The position numbers and the translations under genes were made by a program. A stretch of 6,503 nt of DNA from the NCBI GenBank assembly GCA_025774865.1, contig JALGZO010000524.1, positions 1 to 6,503 on the forward strand. The letters run 5' to 3'. The notes under the pieces are model-generated. The model worked only from the letters and a program-made list of their open reading frames with translations, made no database searches and had not been told where the DNA came from. Shown piece by piece: positions 1-6,295 of the stretch; position 1 is the first letter of the stretch, and each line of letters opens with the position of its first letter. This stretch comes from a bacterium. Lineage in GTDB: Bacteria; ARS69.

Positions 1-743
1 ACCATCATCTGCGCGAGCTTTCGCTCGTCCGTGTCGCCCGACCGCACCGTCTTCACTTGCCGGCCGCGCCTCATCACGGTCACGCGGTCGGCGTGATCCA
101 CCACCTCCGAGAGCTTGTGCGTGATGAACAGAATGGACGCCCCGTCCTCGGGGAGCCGTGGGCCGGTCAGCAGCAACGCCCGCGCTTCGCTCGGCGCGAG
201 CACCGCCGTCGGCTCATCGAGGATCAAGGTGCGCGCACCCCGGAGCAGCACCTTCAGAATCTCGAGCCGCTGCCGTTCCCCCACGGACAGGTCCTCGACG
301 CGAGCATCCGCATCGAGCGCCAGCCCGAAACGCTCGGCCGTGTCGCGCACCGCATCGCGCGCTGCTTCGCGATCGAGGAATATCCCGGCGCGACGTGGCT
401 CGTCTCCGAGCATCGCGTTCTCGATCACGGTGAACGGGGGAATCAACATGAAATGCTGATGCACCATCCCCACACCTCGGGCCAAGGCCTCGCGCGGGCT
501 CGATGGTGCGAACGGGCTCCCGCCGAGCGACATCGTGCCCGCATCGGGGACCGTGAGACCGTAGAGGATCCTCATGAGGGTGGACTTGCCCGCGCCGTTC
601 TCGCCCGCGATCGCGTGCAACTCGCCGGCAGACGCTTCGAAGTCCACGCCGTCGACGGCGACGACGCCGGGGTAGGCCTTCGTGATTCCGAGCATCGAGA
701 CGGCGGGTGCCGTGCCCCCGTTCGGCGCCGCCTCGACGCTCAC
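1..743 (-). CDS. BMP-type (nucleoside) ABC transporter ATP-binding protein, N-terminal domain, 3' truncated by window
   Basis: Cytoplasmic ATPase predicted to power import of the ligand caught by the BMP lipoprotein encoded just upstream. The 247 visible codons form one complete ABC domain: Walker A GENGAGKST (residues 47-55), Q-loop MVHQHF (Gln96), signature LSVGE (152-156), Walker B LILDEP (173-178) and switch His209 in FITHKL. The opening ITKAYPGVVAVDGVDF and the Q-loop HQHFML are typical of the YufO/NupO and RbsA-like ATPases, which carry two ABC domains in about 500 residues, so the second half should lie beyond position 1. I chose the GTG at 743-741, which overlaps the upstream TGA in the sequence GTGA and is in frame. 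A second possible start is the ATG at residue 17 (position 695); neither has a good Shine-Dalgarno, which suggests translational coupling. The family is secure, while the exact sugar or nucleoside substrate is inferred from the neighbour. Confidence 0.93.
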   Translation of the reverse strand, partial: MSVEAAPNGGTAPAVSMLGITKAYPGVVAVDGVDFEASAGELHAIAGENGAGKSTLMRILYGLTVPDAGTMSLGGSPFAPSSPREALARGVGMVHQHFMLIPPFTVIENAMLGDEPRRAGIFLDREAARDAVRDTAERFGLALDADARVEDLSVGERQRLEILKVLLRGARTLILDEPTAVLAPSEARALLLTGPRLPEDGASILFITHKLSEVVDHADRVTVMRRGRQVKTVRSGDTDERKLAQMM

Positions 744-1768
744 CGGCGGCCGGTTTCGAACGGCACGACGATTTCCCCCGCGACGATGGAATCTCGCAGG
801 GCCGTGGTGCGCTCCCGCATTTCGCCCGTGAGCAGCATCTCGTTGTGCTCGTCGATCGAGAAGCCCACCCCGTCTTCGGCCAGACCGAACTCGACCAGTC
901 CGCCCCGGAACTCGCCGGCCACTGCGTCGGCGATCACCGCGTAGAGTGCATTGTCGACGTGTTTGATCATCGAAGTCAGAACCGCCCCGGGAGCGACGCC
1001 GTTCTGGTTCGAGTCCACGCCGATCGCCAACTTGCCGCGCTCGCGTGCCGCCTCGATCACGCCGAGCCCCGTGACCCCGGCCGCGTGGAAGATCACGTCG
1101 GCGCCCTGCCCGATCTGGGAGAGCGCGATCTCCTTGCCGCGCACGGGGTCGGAGAACGCCTCCGGACGCACGCCCGCGTAACCGACGAGCACCGTCGCAT
1201 CCGGCCGCACGTGACCGACCCCGGCCTTGTAGCCCGCCTCGAACTTGTGGATGAGCGGAACGTCCATGCCCCCGACGAACCCCACCGTACCCGTTGTCGA
1301 CTTCATGGCCGCGAGGACACCCACGAGAAACGACCCCTCGTGCTCGCGAAACACGAGGGAGGCGACGTTGGCGACGCCGTCGAGATGACCGTCGACGAGG
1401 ACGAAGGAGACGTCCGGAAAGTCGCCCGCGACCGTACGGATGGCGTCCGTGAAGAGGAAACCGACGCCGATCACCACGTCGTACCCGCGCGCCGCGAGCT
1501 TGCGCAGGCCGACCTCCCGGTCCGCTCCCTGCCCCGGCTCGAAGTCCGTCACCTGGATCTGGAAGTCCCTCGCGGCCCGCGCGGTTCCTTCCCACGCCGA
1601 GTCGTTGAAGGACTTGTCGCCCTTGCCGCCGATGTCGAATACGAGCCCCACCCGGAATTCGCGACCCGTCTCGGCCTTCTCCCCGCTGCGCTCGCCCCCA
1701 CCACACGCCGCGAGGGAAAGCAGACAGAGGATACCGCTCCCCACCGTGGCGACCGCCCGCGTCCTCAC
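740..1768 (-). CDS. BMP/PnrA-family substrate-binding lipoprotein (probable purine nucleoside binder)
   Basis: Solute-binding lipoprotein of an ABC importer, 342 aa, a usual size for the family. The N-terminus has a short positive region (MRTR), a hydrophobic stretch and the lipobox LAAC with Cys22 as the lipidation site. The mature part begins with the BMP hallmark VGLVFDIGGKGDKSFN (residues 40-55) followed by SAWEG. Further conserved blocks are VGFVGGMDVPLIHKFEAGY (162-180), GADVIFHAAGVTGLG (222-236) and GVDSNQNGVAPG (250-261) with TSMIKHVDNA. Relatives such as Treponema PnrA bind purine nucleosides; that specificity here is inferred from family and context. I chose the GTG at 1768-1766, which overlaps the upstream TGA by 4 bp and sits directly before the signal peptide. 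An open frame runs 58 codons further upstream, but that part is Arg/Gly-rich, lies inside the amidohydrolase gene and would bury the signal peptide. The stop overlaps the ABC ATPase start. Confidence 0.93.
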   Translation of the reverse strand: MRTRAVATVGSGILCLLSLAACGGGERSGEKAETGREFRVGLVFDIGGKGDKSFNDSAWEGTARAARDFQIQVTDFEPGQGADREVGLRKLAARGYDVVIGVGFLFTDAIRTVAGDFPDVSFVLVDGHLDGVANVASLVFREHEGSFLVGVLAAMKSTTGTVGFVGGMDVPLIHKFEAGYKAGVGHVRPDATVLVGYAGVRPEAFSDPVRGKEIALSQIGQGADVIFHAAGVTGLGVIEAARERGKLAIGVDSNQNGVAPGAVLTSMIKHVDNALYAVIADAVAGEFRGGLVEFGLAEDGVGFSIDEHNEMLLTGEMRERTTALRDSIVAGEIVVPFETGRR

Positions 1769-3126
1769 GACACTGCACCCGGTCGGAGGCGAGGTACCTC
1801 CGGGGCCGCGCGCTCCCGCGCTCGTTGAGCTTGCTTCTCGGCCTCGCGAACGATCGCGGGCGCATCCATCCGAACGGCCTGTCCGCTCTCCACCAGCACC
1901 TCCCCCGACACGAGCACGTGGCGCACGTCGCCGGCCCGGCACGAGTACACGAGCGCGGTCAGCGGGTCCGCGACCGGGGTCGCGTGCGGGGTGTGGAGAT
2001 CGACGGCAATGACGTCGGCATCCTTGCCGGGCTCCAGCCGACCGATCCGGTCATCCCAGCCGAGCGCCTCCGCCCCCCCGAGGGTCGCCATCGTGAGGAC
2101 ATCCGGCGCGGTCAACGAGCCCGGCCCCGACTTCAGCTGCGCGAGCCGCGCCGCCGCCCGCATTTCGGCGAAACCGTCGAGCCCGTTGTTGGCGGGCGCT
2201 CCGTCACACCCGATCGACACGTGCACTCCCGCGTCGCGGAGACGCCCCACCTCGCAGATCCCCGAGCCGAGCTTCAAGTTCGTGTGCGGGCAATGCAGTG
2301 CGCGTGACCCGCTCGTCGCGAGGCATTCCACCTCGCGGTCCGAGAGCCATACGCAGTGGGCGAGCAGCGTCCGCGGCCCGAGAAAACCGACGTCTTCGAA
2401 GTACTCGATGTTGCGGCGCCCCTTGAGCCGTTCCACGACATCGGTCTCGTTGGAGTTCTCCGACGCGTGCGTGTGCAGGAGGTATCGATCCTTCGCCAAG
2501 GACACGACCTCTCGAAAGAGAATGTCCGAGCACGAGAGCACGAACCGCGGCGCGAACGCATAACGCAACCGTCCGTCGGCGGCCCCGTCCCAACGCTCCG
2601 CCAGGTCGAAGCTCTCGCGCAGCGAGTCGAGCGTCGTCTCGAGAAGGCCGACGGGCACTCCCTCGCCCTCGTCCATCATCGCCTTCCCGCTCGCCGCCCG
2701 CAGGCCGGTTCGCTCGAGCGTCTCGAACACGACACCGTGGTGGTGGGTCGTTCCCATGTCGAGAATGGTCGTGGTACCGCCGAGGAGGAGCTCGAGGATC
2801 GAAAGCTCGACGGACGCGCGCAAACTGTCGGGATCGTGCGCGGCTTCCAGCGGCCAGATACACTCGCGGAGCCACGGCAGAAGGGACCGGTCCTCGGCGA
2901 GGCCGCGAAACAACGTCTGGCAGAGATGCACGTGCGTCTGCACGAGACCGGGCATCAGCGTGAGCCCGGAGGCATCCACGACCCGCGCCCCGGGTGCCCT
3001 CGCGGCGAGGTCGCCGCCGACCGCCTGGATCGACCCGTCGCGGATCAGGAGGTCGCCCGAGGCCTCTTCCCAGGCGGGACCTCCCAGCAGAATGCGTTCC
3101 GCTCCCGTCAGGAGCACGACGCTCAT
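1765..3126 (-). CDS. COG0402 amidohydrolase, probable nucleoside/purine deaminase (5'-deoxyadenosine / SAH / MTA deaminase-like)
   Basis: Metal-dependent hydrolase expected to deaminate an adenosine- or guanine-type compound in the cytoplasm. The 453 aa cover the whole family fold. The N-terminal beta region ends in LMPGLVQTHVHLCQTLFRG, whose His65-x-His67 pair binds metal. HTHASE (218-223) holds His220 and the substrate-side Glu223, LAHCVW holds His257, and GCDGAP holds Asp308, completing a single-metal set. The C-terminal GRLEPGKDADVIAVDL returns to the small beta domain. The block HLCQTLFRGLA followed by IWPLEAAH (90-97) is what I recall from proteins annotated as 5'-deoxyadenosine or SAH/MTA deaminases, and differs from E. 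coli SsnA and 8-oxoguanine deaminase. The ATG at 3126-3124 overlaps the carbamate kinase TGA as ATGA and has GGAG 5 nt upstream (3135-3132). The C-terminal tail after about residue 425 is charged and may be dispensable. The superfamily is secure, but the substrate is not. Confidence 0.9.
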   Translation of the reverse strand: MSVVLLTGAERILLGGPAWEEASGDLLIRDGSIQAVGGDLAARAPGARVVDASGLTLMPGLVQTHVHLCQTLFRGLAEDRSLLPWLRECIWPLEAAHDPDSLRASVELSILELLLGGTTTILDMGTTHHHGVVFETLERTGLRAASGKAMMDEGEGVPVGLLETTLDSLRESFDLAERWDGAADGRLRYAFAPRFVLSCSDILFREVVSLAKDRYLLHTHASENSNETDVVERLKGRRNIEYFEDVGFLGPRTLLAHCVWLSDREVECLATSGSRALHCPHTNLKLGSGICEVGRLRDAGVHVSIGCDGAPANNGLDGFAEMRAAARLAQLKSGPGSLTAPDVLTMATLGGAEALGWDDRIGRLEPGKDADVIAVDLHTPHATPVADPLTALVYSCRAGDVRHVLVSGEVLVESGQAVRMDAPAIVREAEKQAQRARERAAPEVPRLRPGAVS

Positions 3127-4091
3127 TCCCGCTCCGGCTCCTGTTCGTGGTCGATGATCCGCGGATGGATGTGGGTCCCGGCTCGGCCTTCGACGGCGGC
3201 GAGAAGCTTCTGCGGCGACGTGATAATCGCTTCCTCCCCGCCGTGCCCTACGAAATCGATCGCGGCCTCGATCTTCGGCCCCATGCTCCCACTCGGAAAC
3301 TGACCTTCACGCAGGTAGCCGGCGGCTTCCGCCGCCGACATCTCGGGAAGGCCCCGCTGCGTCGGCTGGCCGAAATCGAGCGAAACCCGATCGACGCTGG
3401 TCAGCGCGATCAGTCGCCGGGCGCGGAGCTGCTTGGCGAGCACGGCGGCGGCACGATCCTTGTCGATGACCGCCTCGACGCCGCGGAGCTTCCCTTCGCG
3501 TCTCACCACCGGCACACCGCCGCCGCCCGCCGCGATGACGACCATACCCGACGCGACGAGACTGCGGACCGCGTCCCACTCCACGATCTCGACCGGTCGC
3601 GGCGAGGGGACCACGCGCCGCCAGCCGCGCCCCGCATCGTCCACGAGCGCCCACCCCTTGGAGCGCTCGAGGTAGAGTGCCTCCTCGCGCGAGTAGAACT
3701 GGCCGATGGGCTTCGTCGGTTTGGCGAAGGCCGGATCTTCTTCGTCGACGACGCACTGCGTCACGATCGAGACGACCCGGCAGCGAATCCCGCGCGCGCT
3801 CAGCGAATTGTCCAGAACCTGCTGAAGCAGGTAGCCGATGCCCCCCTGCGAGTCGGCGCCGCAAACGTCCAGCGGCATCGGCGGAATCTGGTCTCGGGCG
3901 GCCTCGTTCCGGATGAGGATGTTCCCGACGATCGGCCCGTTCCCGTGGGAGAGCACTACTTCTTCGTTCGCGTGGGCGATGAGCTCGGCGACCCCCTCCA
4001 TCGCCCGGGACGCGATGAGGAACTGCTCCTCGAACGTACCCGTGCCCCGTTCGGGTAGCAGGGCGTTCCCGCCAAGCGTGATGACATTCAT
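3123..4091 (-). CDS. arcC: Carbamate kinase
   Basis: Catalyses carbamoyl phosphate + ADP to carbamate + ATP, the energy-yielding end of arginine, agmatine or purine breakdown. The product is 322 aa, slightly longer than the usual 310-316. All hallmark blocks are present in order: GGNALL (7-12), SHGNGPIVG (48-56), CGADSQGGIGYLL (77-89), KPTKPIGQFY with Lys127 (124-133), VVPSPRP (160-166), AAGGGGVPVV (187-196), GVEAVIDKDRAAAVLA with the Asp-Lys-Asp at 210-212, and GSMGPKIEAA with Lys273 (268-277). The three lysines match the conserved active-site lysines of the family. There is no frame damage. I chose the ATG at 4091, since the protein begins there with the family's usual first beta strand; the open frame runs 23 codons upstream into yqeC but adds nothing family-like. 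The gap to yqeC is 10 nt and has no clear Shine-Dalgarno. No arginine deiminase or ornithine carbamoyltransferase is adjacent, so a purine or allantoin route is more likely than the classic arc pathway. Confidence 0.96.
   Translation of the reverse strand: MNVITLGGNALLPERGTGTFEEQFLIASRAMEGVAELIAHANEEVVLSHGNGPIVGNILIRNEAARDQIPPMPLDVCGADSQGGIGYLLQQVLDNSLSARGIRCRVVSIVTQCVVDEEDPAFAKPTKPIGQFYSREEALYLERSKGWALVDDAGRGWRRVVPSPRPVEIVEWDAVRSLVASGMVVIAAGGGGVPVVRREGKLRGVEAVIDKDRAAAVLAKQLRARRLIALTSVDRVSLDFGQPTQRGLPEMSAAEAAGYLREGQFPSGSMGPKIEAAIDFVGHGGEEAIITSPQKLLAAVEGRAGTHIHPRIIDHEQEPERE
3132..3142 (-). promoter_or_regulatory. Ribosome binding site of the amidohydrolase, inside the carbamate kinase 3' end
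   Basis: The minus strand carries AGGAG (3142-3138) and GGAG (3135-3132); the latter is 5 nt before the ATG at 3126. It supports that start and makes this the only overlapping junction in the operon with a recognisable Shine-Dalgarno. Confidence 0.6.
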
Positions 4092-4101
4092 CGAAAGGGA
4101 A

Positions 4102-4962
4102 TCACGCTGCTCCCGATTCGGCGACGAACGCTTCCACCAGTCCGCCCTGGCGGTTGTCACCGACGGCCACGCGACGAATCCGCGAACCGCACCGCTCGAG
4201 GATCGAGTTTGCCAAGCGATTCGCCGATTTGTGATCGCGACCCAGCGGGGCCTTGTTTACGTAGACCAGCAATTCGATGTCGCCAGGGATCTTGCTGAGC
4301 AATCCTCGCGGATGGGTGAGTAGATCGACGACGCGGTCGGCGGTGAGCTTCTCGCCCCACGCTACTCCGAGAAGATCCTGAATCACTTCCGGACGGTGGC
4401 AGTGATCGGTGTTCACGTGGGTCTCGATGCCGTCCGCCCCGATCACGACGACGCAGTGCGTCGCGCAAAGCGGCACGACGGGCTCGCCGAGACGATGTCC
4501 CTTGATCGACCGCCCGCGACTTCCGTCGGCCTCGACAATGACGACGTCCCAGGTCAGCCTCGAGAGGAGCTCGCCGAGGTAGTCCGAAGGCAGACCGATC
4601 AGCTTGTTACGGATGATCGAGCGGCCCAAGAATGTCATCGGGGAGGACACATCACCCGAGGCGCCCCCCAGAAAATCGTCGATCCAGGTCCCGCCCCCCC
4701 GGTTGCCCCCGCGGTAGCTGCGCCAGGTCTGTCCGGTCGTGTCCATCTCGTCCCAGAGGAGCACGTCGCGTACGTCCGCGAGCTCCTCCAGCTTCATGCG
4801 TGCCGTCGTGGTGGCCAGCACCCGACGCCCTTCGCGAGCGGATTCGTGACAGAGGCGCACGAGAGTCGAGGTCTTCCCTCCGCCGCCCACGAGCGCGATT
4901 ACCGAGCCCTTCCGGATCCCGAACGCCTCCGACAGCGTGAGAAAATCCTTCGTCACGATCAC
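4102..4962 (-). CDS. yqeC: YqeC-family P-loop protein, selenium-dependent hydroxylase accessory protein
   Basis: Putative nucleotide-binding maturation factor for selenium-dependent molybdenum hydroxylases (purine or xanthine hydroxylases with labile selenium). Its biochemical role is not established; the link rests on published co-occurrence of yqeB/yqeC with orphan selD. The 286 aa protein opens with VIALVGGGGKTS (21-32), a P-loop with Lys30, then ATTTARM (50-56), a second family block. VIVEADGSRGRSIKGH (141-156) is the most diagnostic stretch, followed by PVVP (161-164), VVVIGADG (171-178) and LVYVNKAPLG (232-241), which resembles a G-protein-like NKxD site in altered form. Residues 80-105 are Gly-rich and look longer than in E. 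coli YqeC (about 256 aa). The start is a GTG at 4962-4960 overlapping the aminotransferase TGA as GTGA; a second in-frame GTG lies at residue 3. It is immediately followed by carbamate kinase, the same pairing as the E. coli yqeA-yqeB-yqeC region. Confidence 0.88.
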   Translation of the reverse strand: MIVTKDFLTLSEAFGIRKGSVIALVGGGGKTSTLVRLCHESAREGRRVLATTTARMKLEELADVRDVLLWDEMDTTGQTWRSYRGGNRGGGTWIDDFLGGASGDVSSPMTFLGRSIIRNKLIGLPSDYLGELLSRLTWDVVIVEADGSRGRSIKGHRLGEPVVPLCATHCVVVIGADGIETHVNTDHCHRPEVIQDLLGVAWGEKLTADRVVDLLTHPRGLLSKIPGDIELLVYVNKAPLGRDHKSANRLANSILERCGSRIRRVAVGDNRQGGLVEAFVAESGAA

Positions 4963-6128
4963 GAGACTCGCTGCAACACGTTCTCGATCATGCCGAGCGC
5001 CCTCTCGATGTTATCCAGCGAGTTCGCGTAGGAGAGTCTGAGGTACCCTTCACCCTGTGGCCCGAAGGACGTACCCGCGAGCGTCGCCACGCCGCCCTCG
5101 TCGAGGAGACGGTCCTGGAGCTCCTCCGATGTCATGCCGAGCTCGCTGATGTTGGGGAACACGTAGAACGCTCCCTTCGGCTTCAAACAGCGAAAACCCT
5201 CGATCGCGTTCAGACCGTCGACGATCCGATCTCGACGCCGCCGAAACTCGGACACCATCTCCGCCGGCCGGTCCTGGGGACCGCGCAGTGCTTCCACCCC
5301 GGCCATCTGCGTGAAGCTCGCCGTGCAAGAGTTCGAGTTCGTCATGAGACGCGACACGTGAGGCTCGAGATCCTTCGGCATGATCCCGTAACCGAGTCGC
5401 CAGCCCGTCATGGCGTAGCTCTTGGAGAACCCGTCCACGACGATCGTACGATCCAGCATGCCGGGGAACTGGGTGATCGACTCGAAGGCTTCCTCGTACA
5501 CGATCTTCGAGTAGATCTCGTCCGCGAGCACCCAGAAGTCGTGCCGCTCGGCGAGCTCCGCGATCCCCCGGAGATCGTCATGGCTGAGCATCGAACCGCA
5601 GGGGTTGTGCGGCGAGTTGATGATCACCATCTTCGTCTTGTCGGTGATCCGCGCCTCGAGATCCGCGAGATCGAAGGTGAAGTCCCGGTCCTCGCGCAGC
5701 GGGAGAGGCACCGGCTTCGCCCCGAAGAAGTCGATGACCGATTGGTAGATCGGGAACCCGGGATCGGGGTAGATGACCTCTTCGCCCGGATTCACGCACG
5801 CGATGACCGAGTAGAAGAGGATCGGCTTCGCCCCCGGCGTGATCACCACGTTCTCGGGGCCGACGGAAACGCGGCGTTCCTTCGAGAAGGACTCTGCGAT
5901 CGCCTCGCGGGCCGGCGGCAGCCCGGCCGAGGGCCCGTAGTGAGTGAAGCCTTCGCGCAGGGCGTCGGCGCCCGCCTCGACGATGTTGGGCGGGGTGTCG
6001 AAATCTGGCTCGCCGATCTCCAGATGAACGACTTCGCGGCCCCGGGCTTCCAACTTCTTGGCCCGGGCGAGGATCTCAAAGGCCGTCTCGGTACCGAGTC
6101 CGGCCATTCTTCGGGCAATGCGCTCCAT
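4959..6128 (-). CDS. Class I/II PLP-dependent aminotransferase (aspartate/alanine aminotransferase-like)
   Basis: Cytoplasmic fold-type I aminotransferase, 389 aa, full length for the family. Visible landmarks are HLEIGEPDFDTP (35-46, substrate loop), THYGPSAGLPPAREAIA (62-78), the cofactor-binding stretch ITPGAKPILF (96-105), NSPHNPCG with Asn175 (171-178), DEIYSKIVY (203-211), SKSYAMTGWRLGY with the PLP lysine Lys236 (235-247), and YLRLSYA with Arg364, which should bind the substrate carboxylate. These support an aspartate or alanine/2-oxo acid type enzyme, but specificity cannot be read from the sequence. The ATG at 6128 is preceded by TGGAGGA with an 8-nt spacer, by far the best ribosome binding site in the window. 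An open frame extends 120 codons upstream but is Arg/Pro/Gly-rich and runs against a better-looking frame, so I rejected it. As first gene of the operon, it may act on an amino or oxo acid product of the purine route, for example glyoxylate or alanine; this is inference. Confidence 0.94.
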   Translation of the reverse strand: MERIARRMAGLGTETAFEILARAKKLEARGREVVHLEIGEPDFDTPPNIVEAGADALREGFTHYGPSAGLPPAREAIAESFSKERRVSVGPENVVITPGAKPILFYSVIACVNPGEEVIYPDPGFPIYQSVIDFFGAKPVPLPLREDRDFTFDLADLEARITDKTKMVIINSPHNPCGSMLSHDDLRGIAELAERHDFWVLADEIYSKIVYEEAFESITQFPGMLDRTIVVDGFSKSYAMTGWRLGYGIMPKDLEPHVSRLMTNSNSCTASFTQMAGVEALRGPQDRPAEMVSEFRRRRDRIVDGLNAIEGFRCLKPKGAFYVFPNISELGMTSEELQDRLLDEGGVATLAGTSFGPQGEGYLRLSYANSLDNIERALGMIENVLQRVS

Positions 6129-6135
6129 GATCGCG

Positions 6136-6142
6136 TCCTCCA
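6136..6142 (-). promoter_or_regulatory. Ribosome binding site of the aminotransferase
   Basis: TGGAGGA on the minus strand contains GGAGG (6141-6137), 8 nt before the ATG at 6128. It fixes that start against the longer open frame that begins further upstream. Confidence 0.85.
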
Positions 6143-6148
6143 AGAGGG

Positions 6149-6165
6149 CGAGAAAGCGTTTCTCG
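6149..6165 (-). promoter_or_regulatory. Perfect 17-bp inverted repeat in the operon leader (operator or hairpin candidate)
   Basis: The minus strand reads CGAGAAA-CGC-TTTCTCG, with perfect 7-bp arms around a 3-nt centre. It lies between the predicted transcription start (about 6178) and the Shine-Dalgarno (6141-6137), a position suited to a repressor operator or to an RNA hairpin controlling ribosome access. The core AAAGCGTTT on the plus strand resembles LacI/GalR-type operators, but the odd centre is not ideal for that family. There is no following T-tract, so it is not a normal intrinsic terminator. Confidence 0.5.
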
Positions 6166-6184
6166 GGCGGATTCCCCCCCACGC

Positions 6185-6213
6185 AAGATATCACTCGGCC
6201 AGATCCCTGCCTA
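6185..6213 (-). promoter_or_regulatory. Candidate sigma70-type promoter for the operon
   Basis: On the minus strand, TAGGCA (6213-6208, 4 of 6 matches to TTGACA) is separated by exactly 17 bp from TATCTT (6190-6185, 4 of 6 to TATAAT). The -10 is preceded by TGA, giving an extended -10 element. Transcription would start near 6178, about 50 nt before the aminotransferase ATG. It is the best match I could see in the intergenic region, but such matches arise by chance and the host's sigma factor preferences are unknown. Confidence 0.35.
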
Positions 6214-6295
6214 GCAGACGGCTCCAGGCCCGACCGCCGGGTCCCGCCGCCCTCCCCCGGATTCCCGCCGAGCCGCCCCCACAGGCCCTCCCCGC

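Noticed and set aside
57-944. Plus-strand open frame of 295 codons
   Set aside because: It is antisense to the ABC ATPase and the BMP gene 3' end. Its product is Arg/His-rich without a recognisable domain, a common artefact of GC-rich coding DNA.
707-1828. Plus-strand open frame of 373 codons
   Set aside because: It is antisense to the well-supported BMP lipoprotein gene. The Arg/Asp/His-rich product mirrors the opposite strand and shows no family motifs.
1769-1942. N-terminal extension of the BMP lipoprotein
   Set aside because: It would place 58 basic residues before a clear lipoprotein signal peptide and overlap the amidohydrolase gene extensively.
2356-4058. Long plus-strand open frames over the amidohydrolase and carbamate kinase
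   Set aside because: Both underlying minus-strand genes have complete catalytic motif sets, so the plus frames are shadows.
3123-4091. Carbamate kinase as part of an arginine deiminase (arc) operon
   Set aside because: No arginine deiminase, ornithine carbamoyltransferase or arginine/ornithine antiporter is adjacent. The neighbours point to purine or nucleoside metabolism.
6207-6217. Small hairpin CTGC-CTA-GCAG
   Set aside because: The 4-bp arms are too short to be meaningful in GC-rich DNA, and it overlaps the candidate -35 box.
6214-6295. Intrinsic terminator after the upstream gene
   Set aside because: The stretch is G-rich on the minus strand and has short matching arms (CGGCTC and GAGCCG far apart), but there is no compact stem followed by a T-tract.
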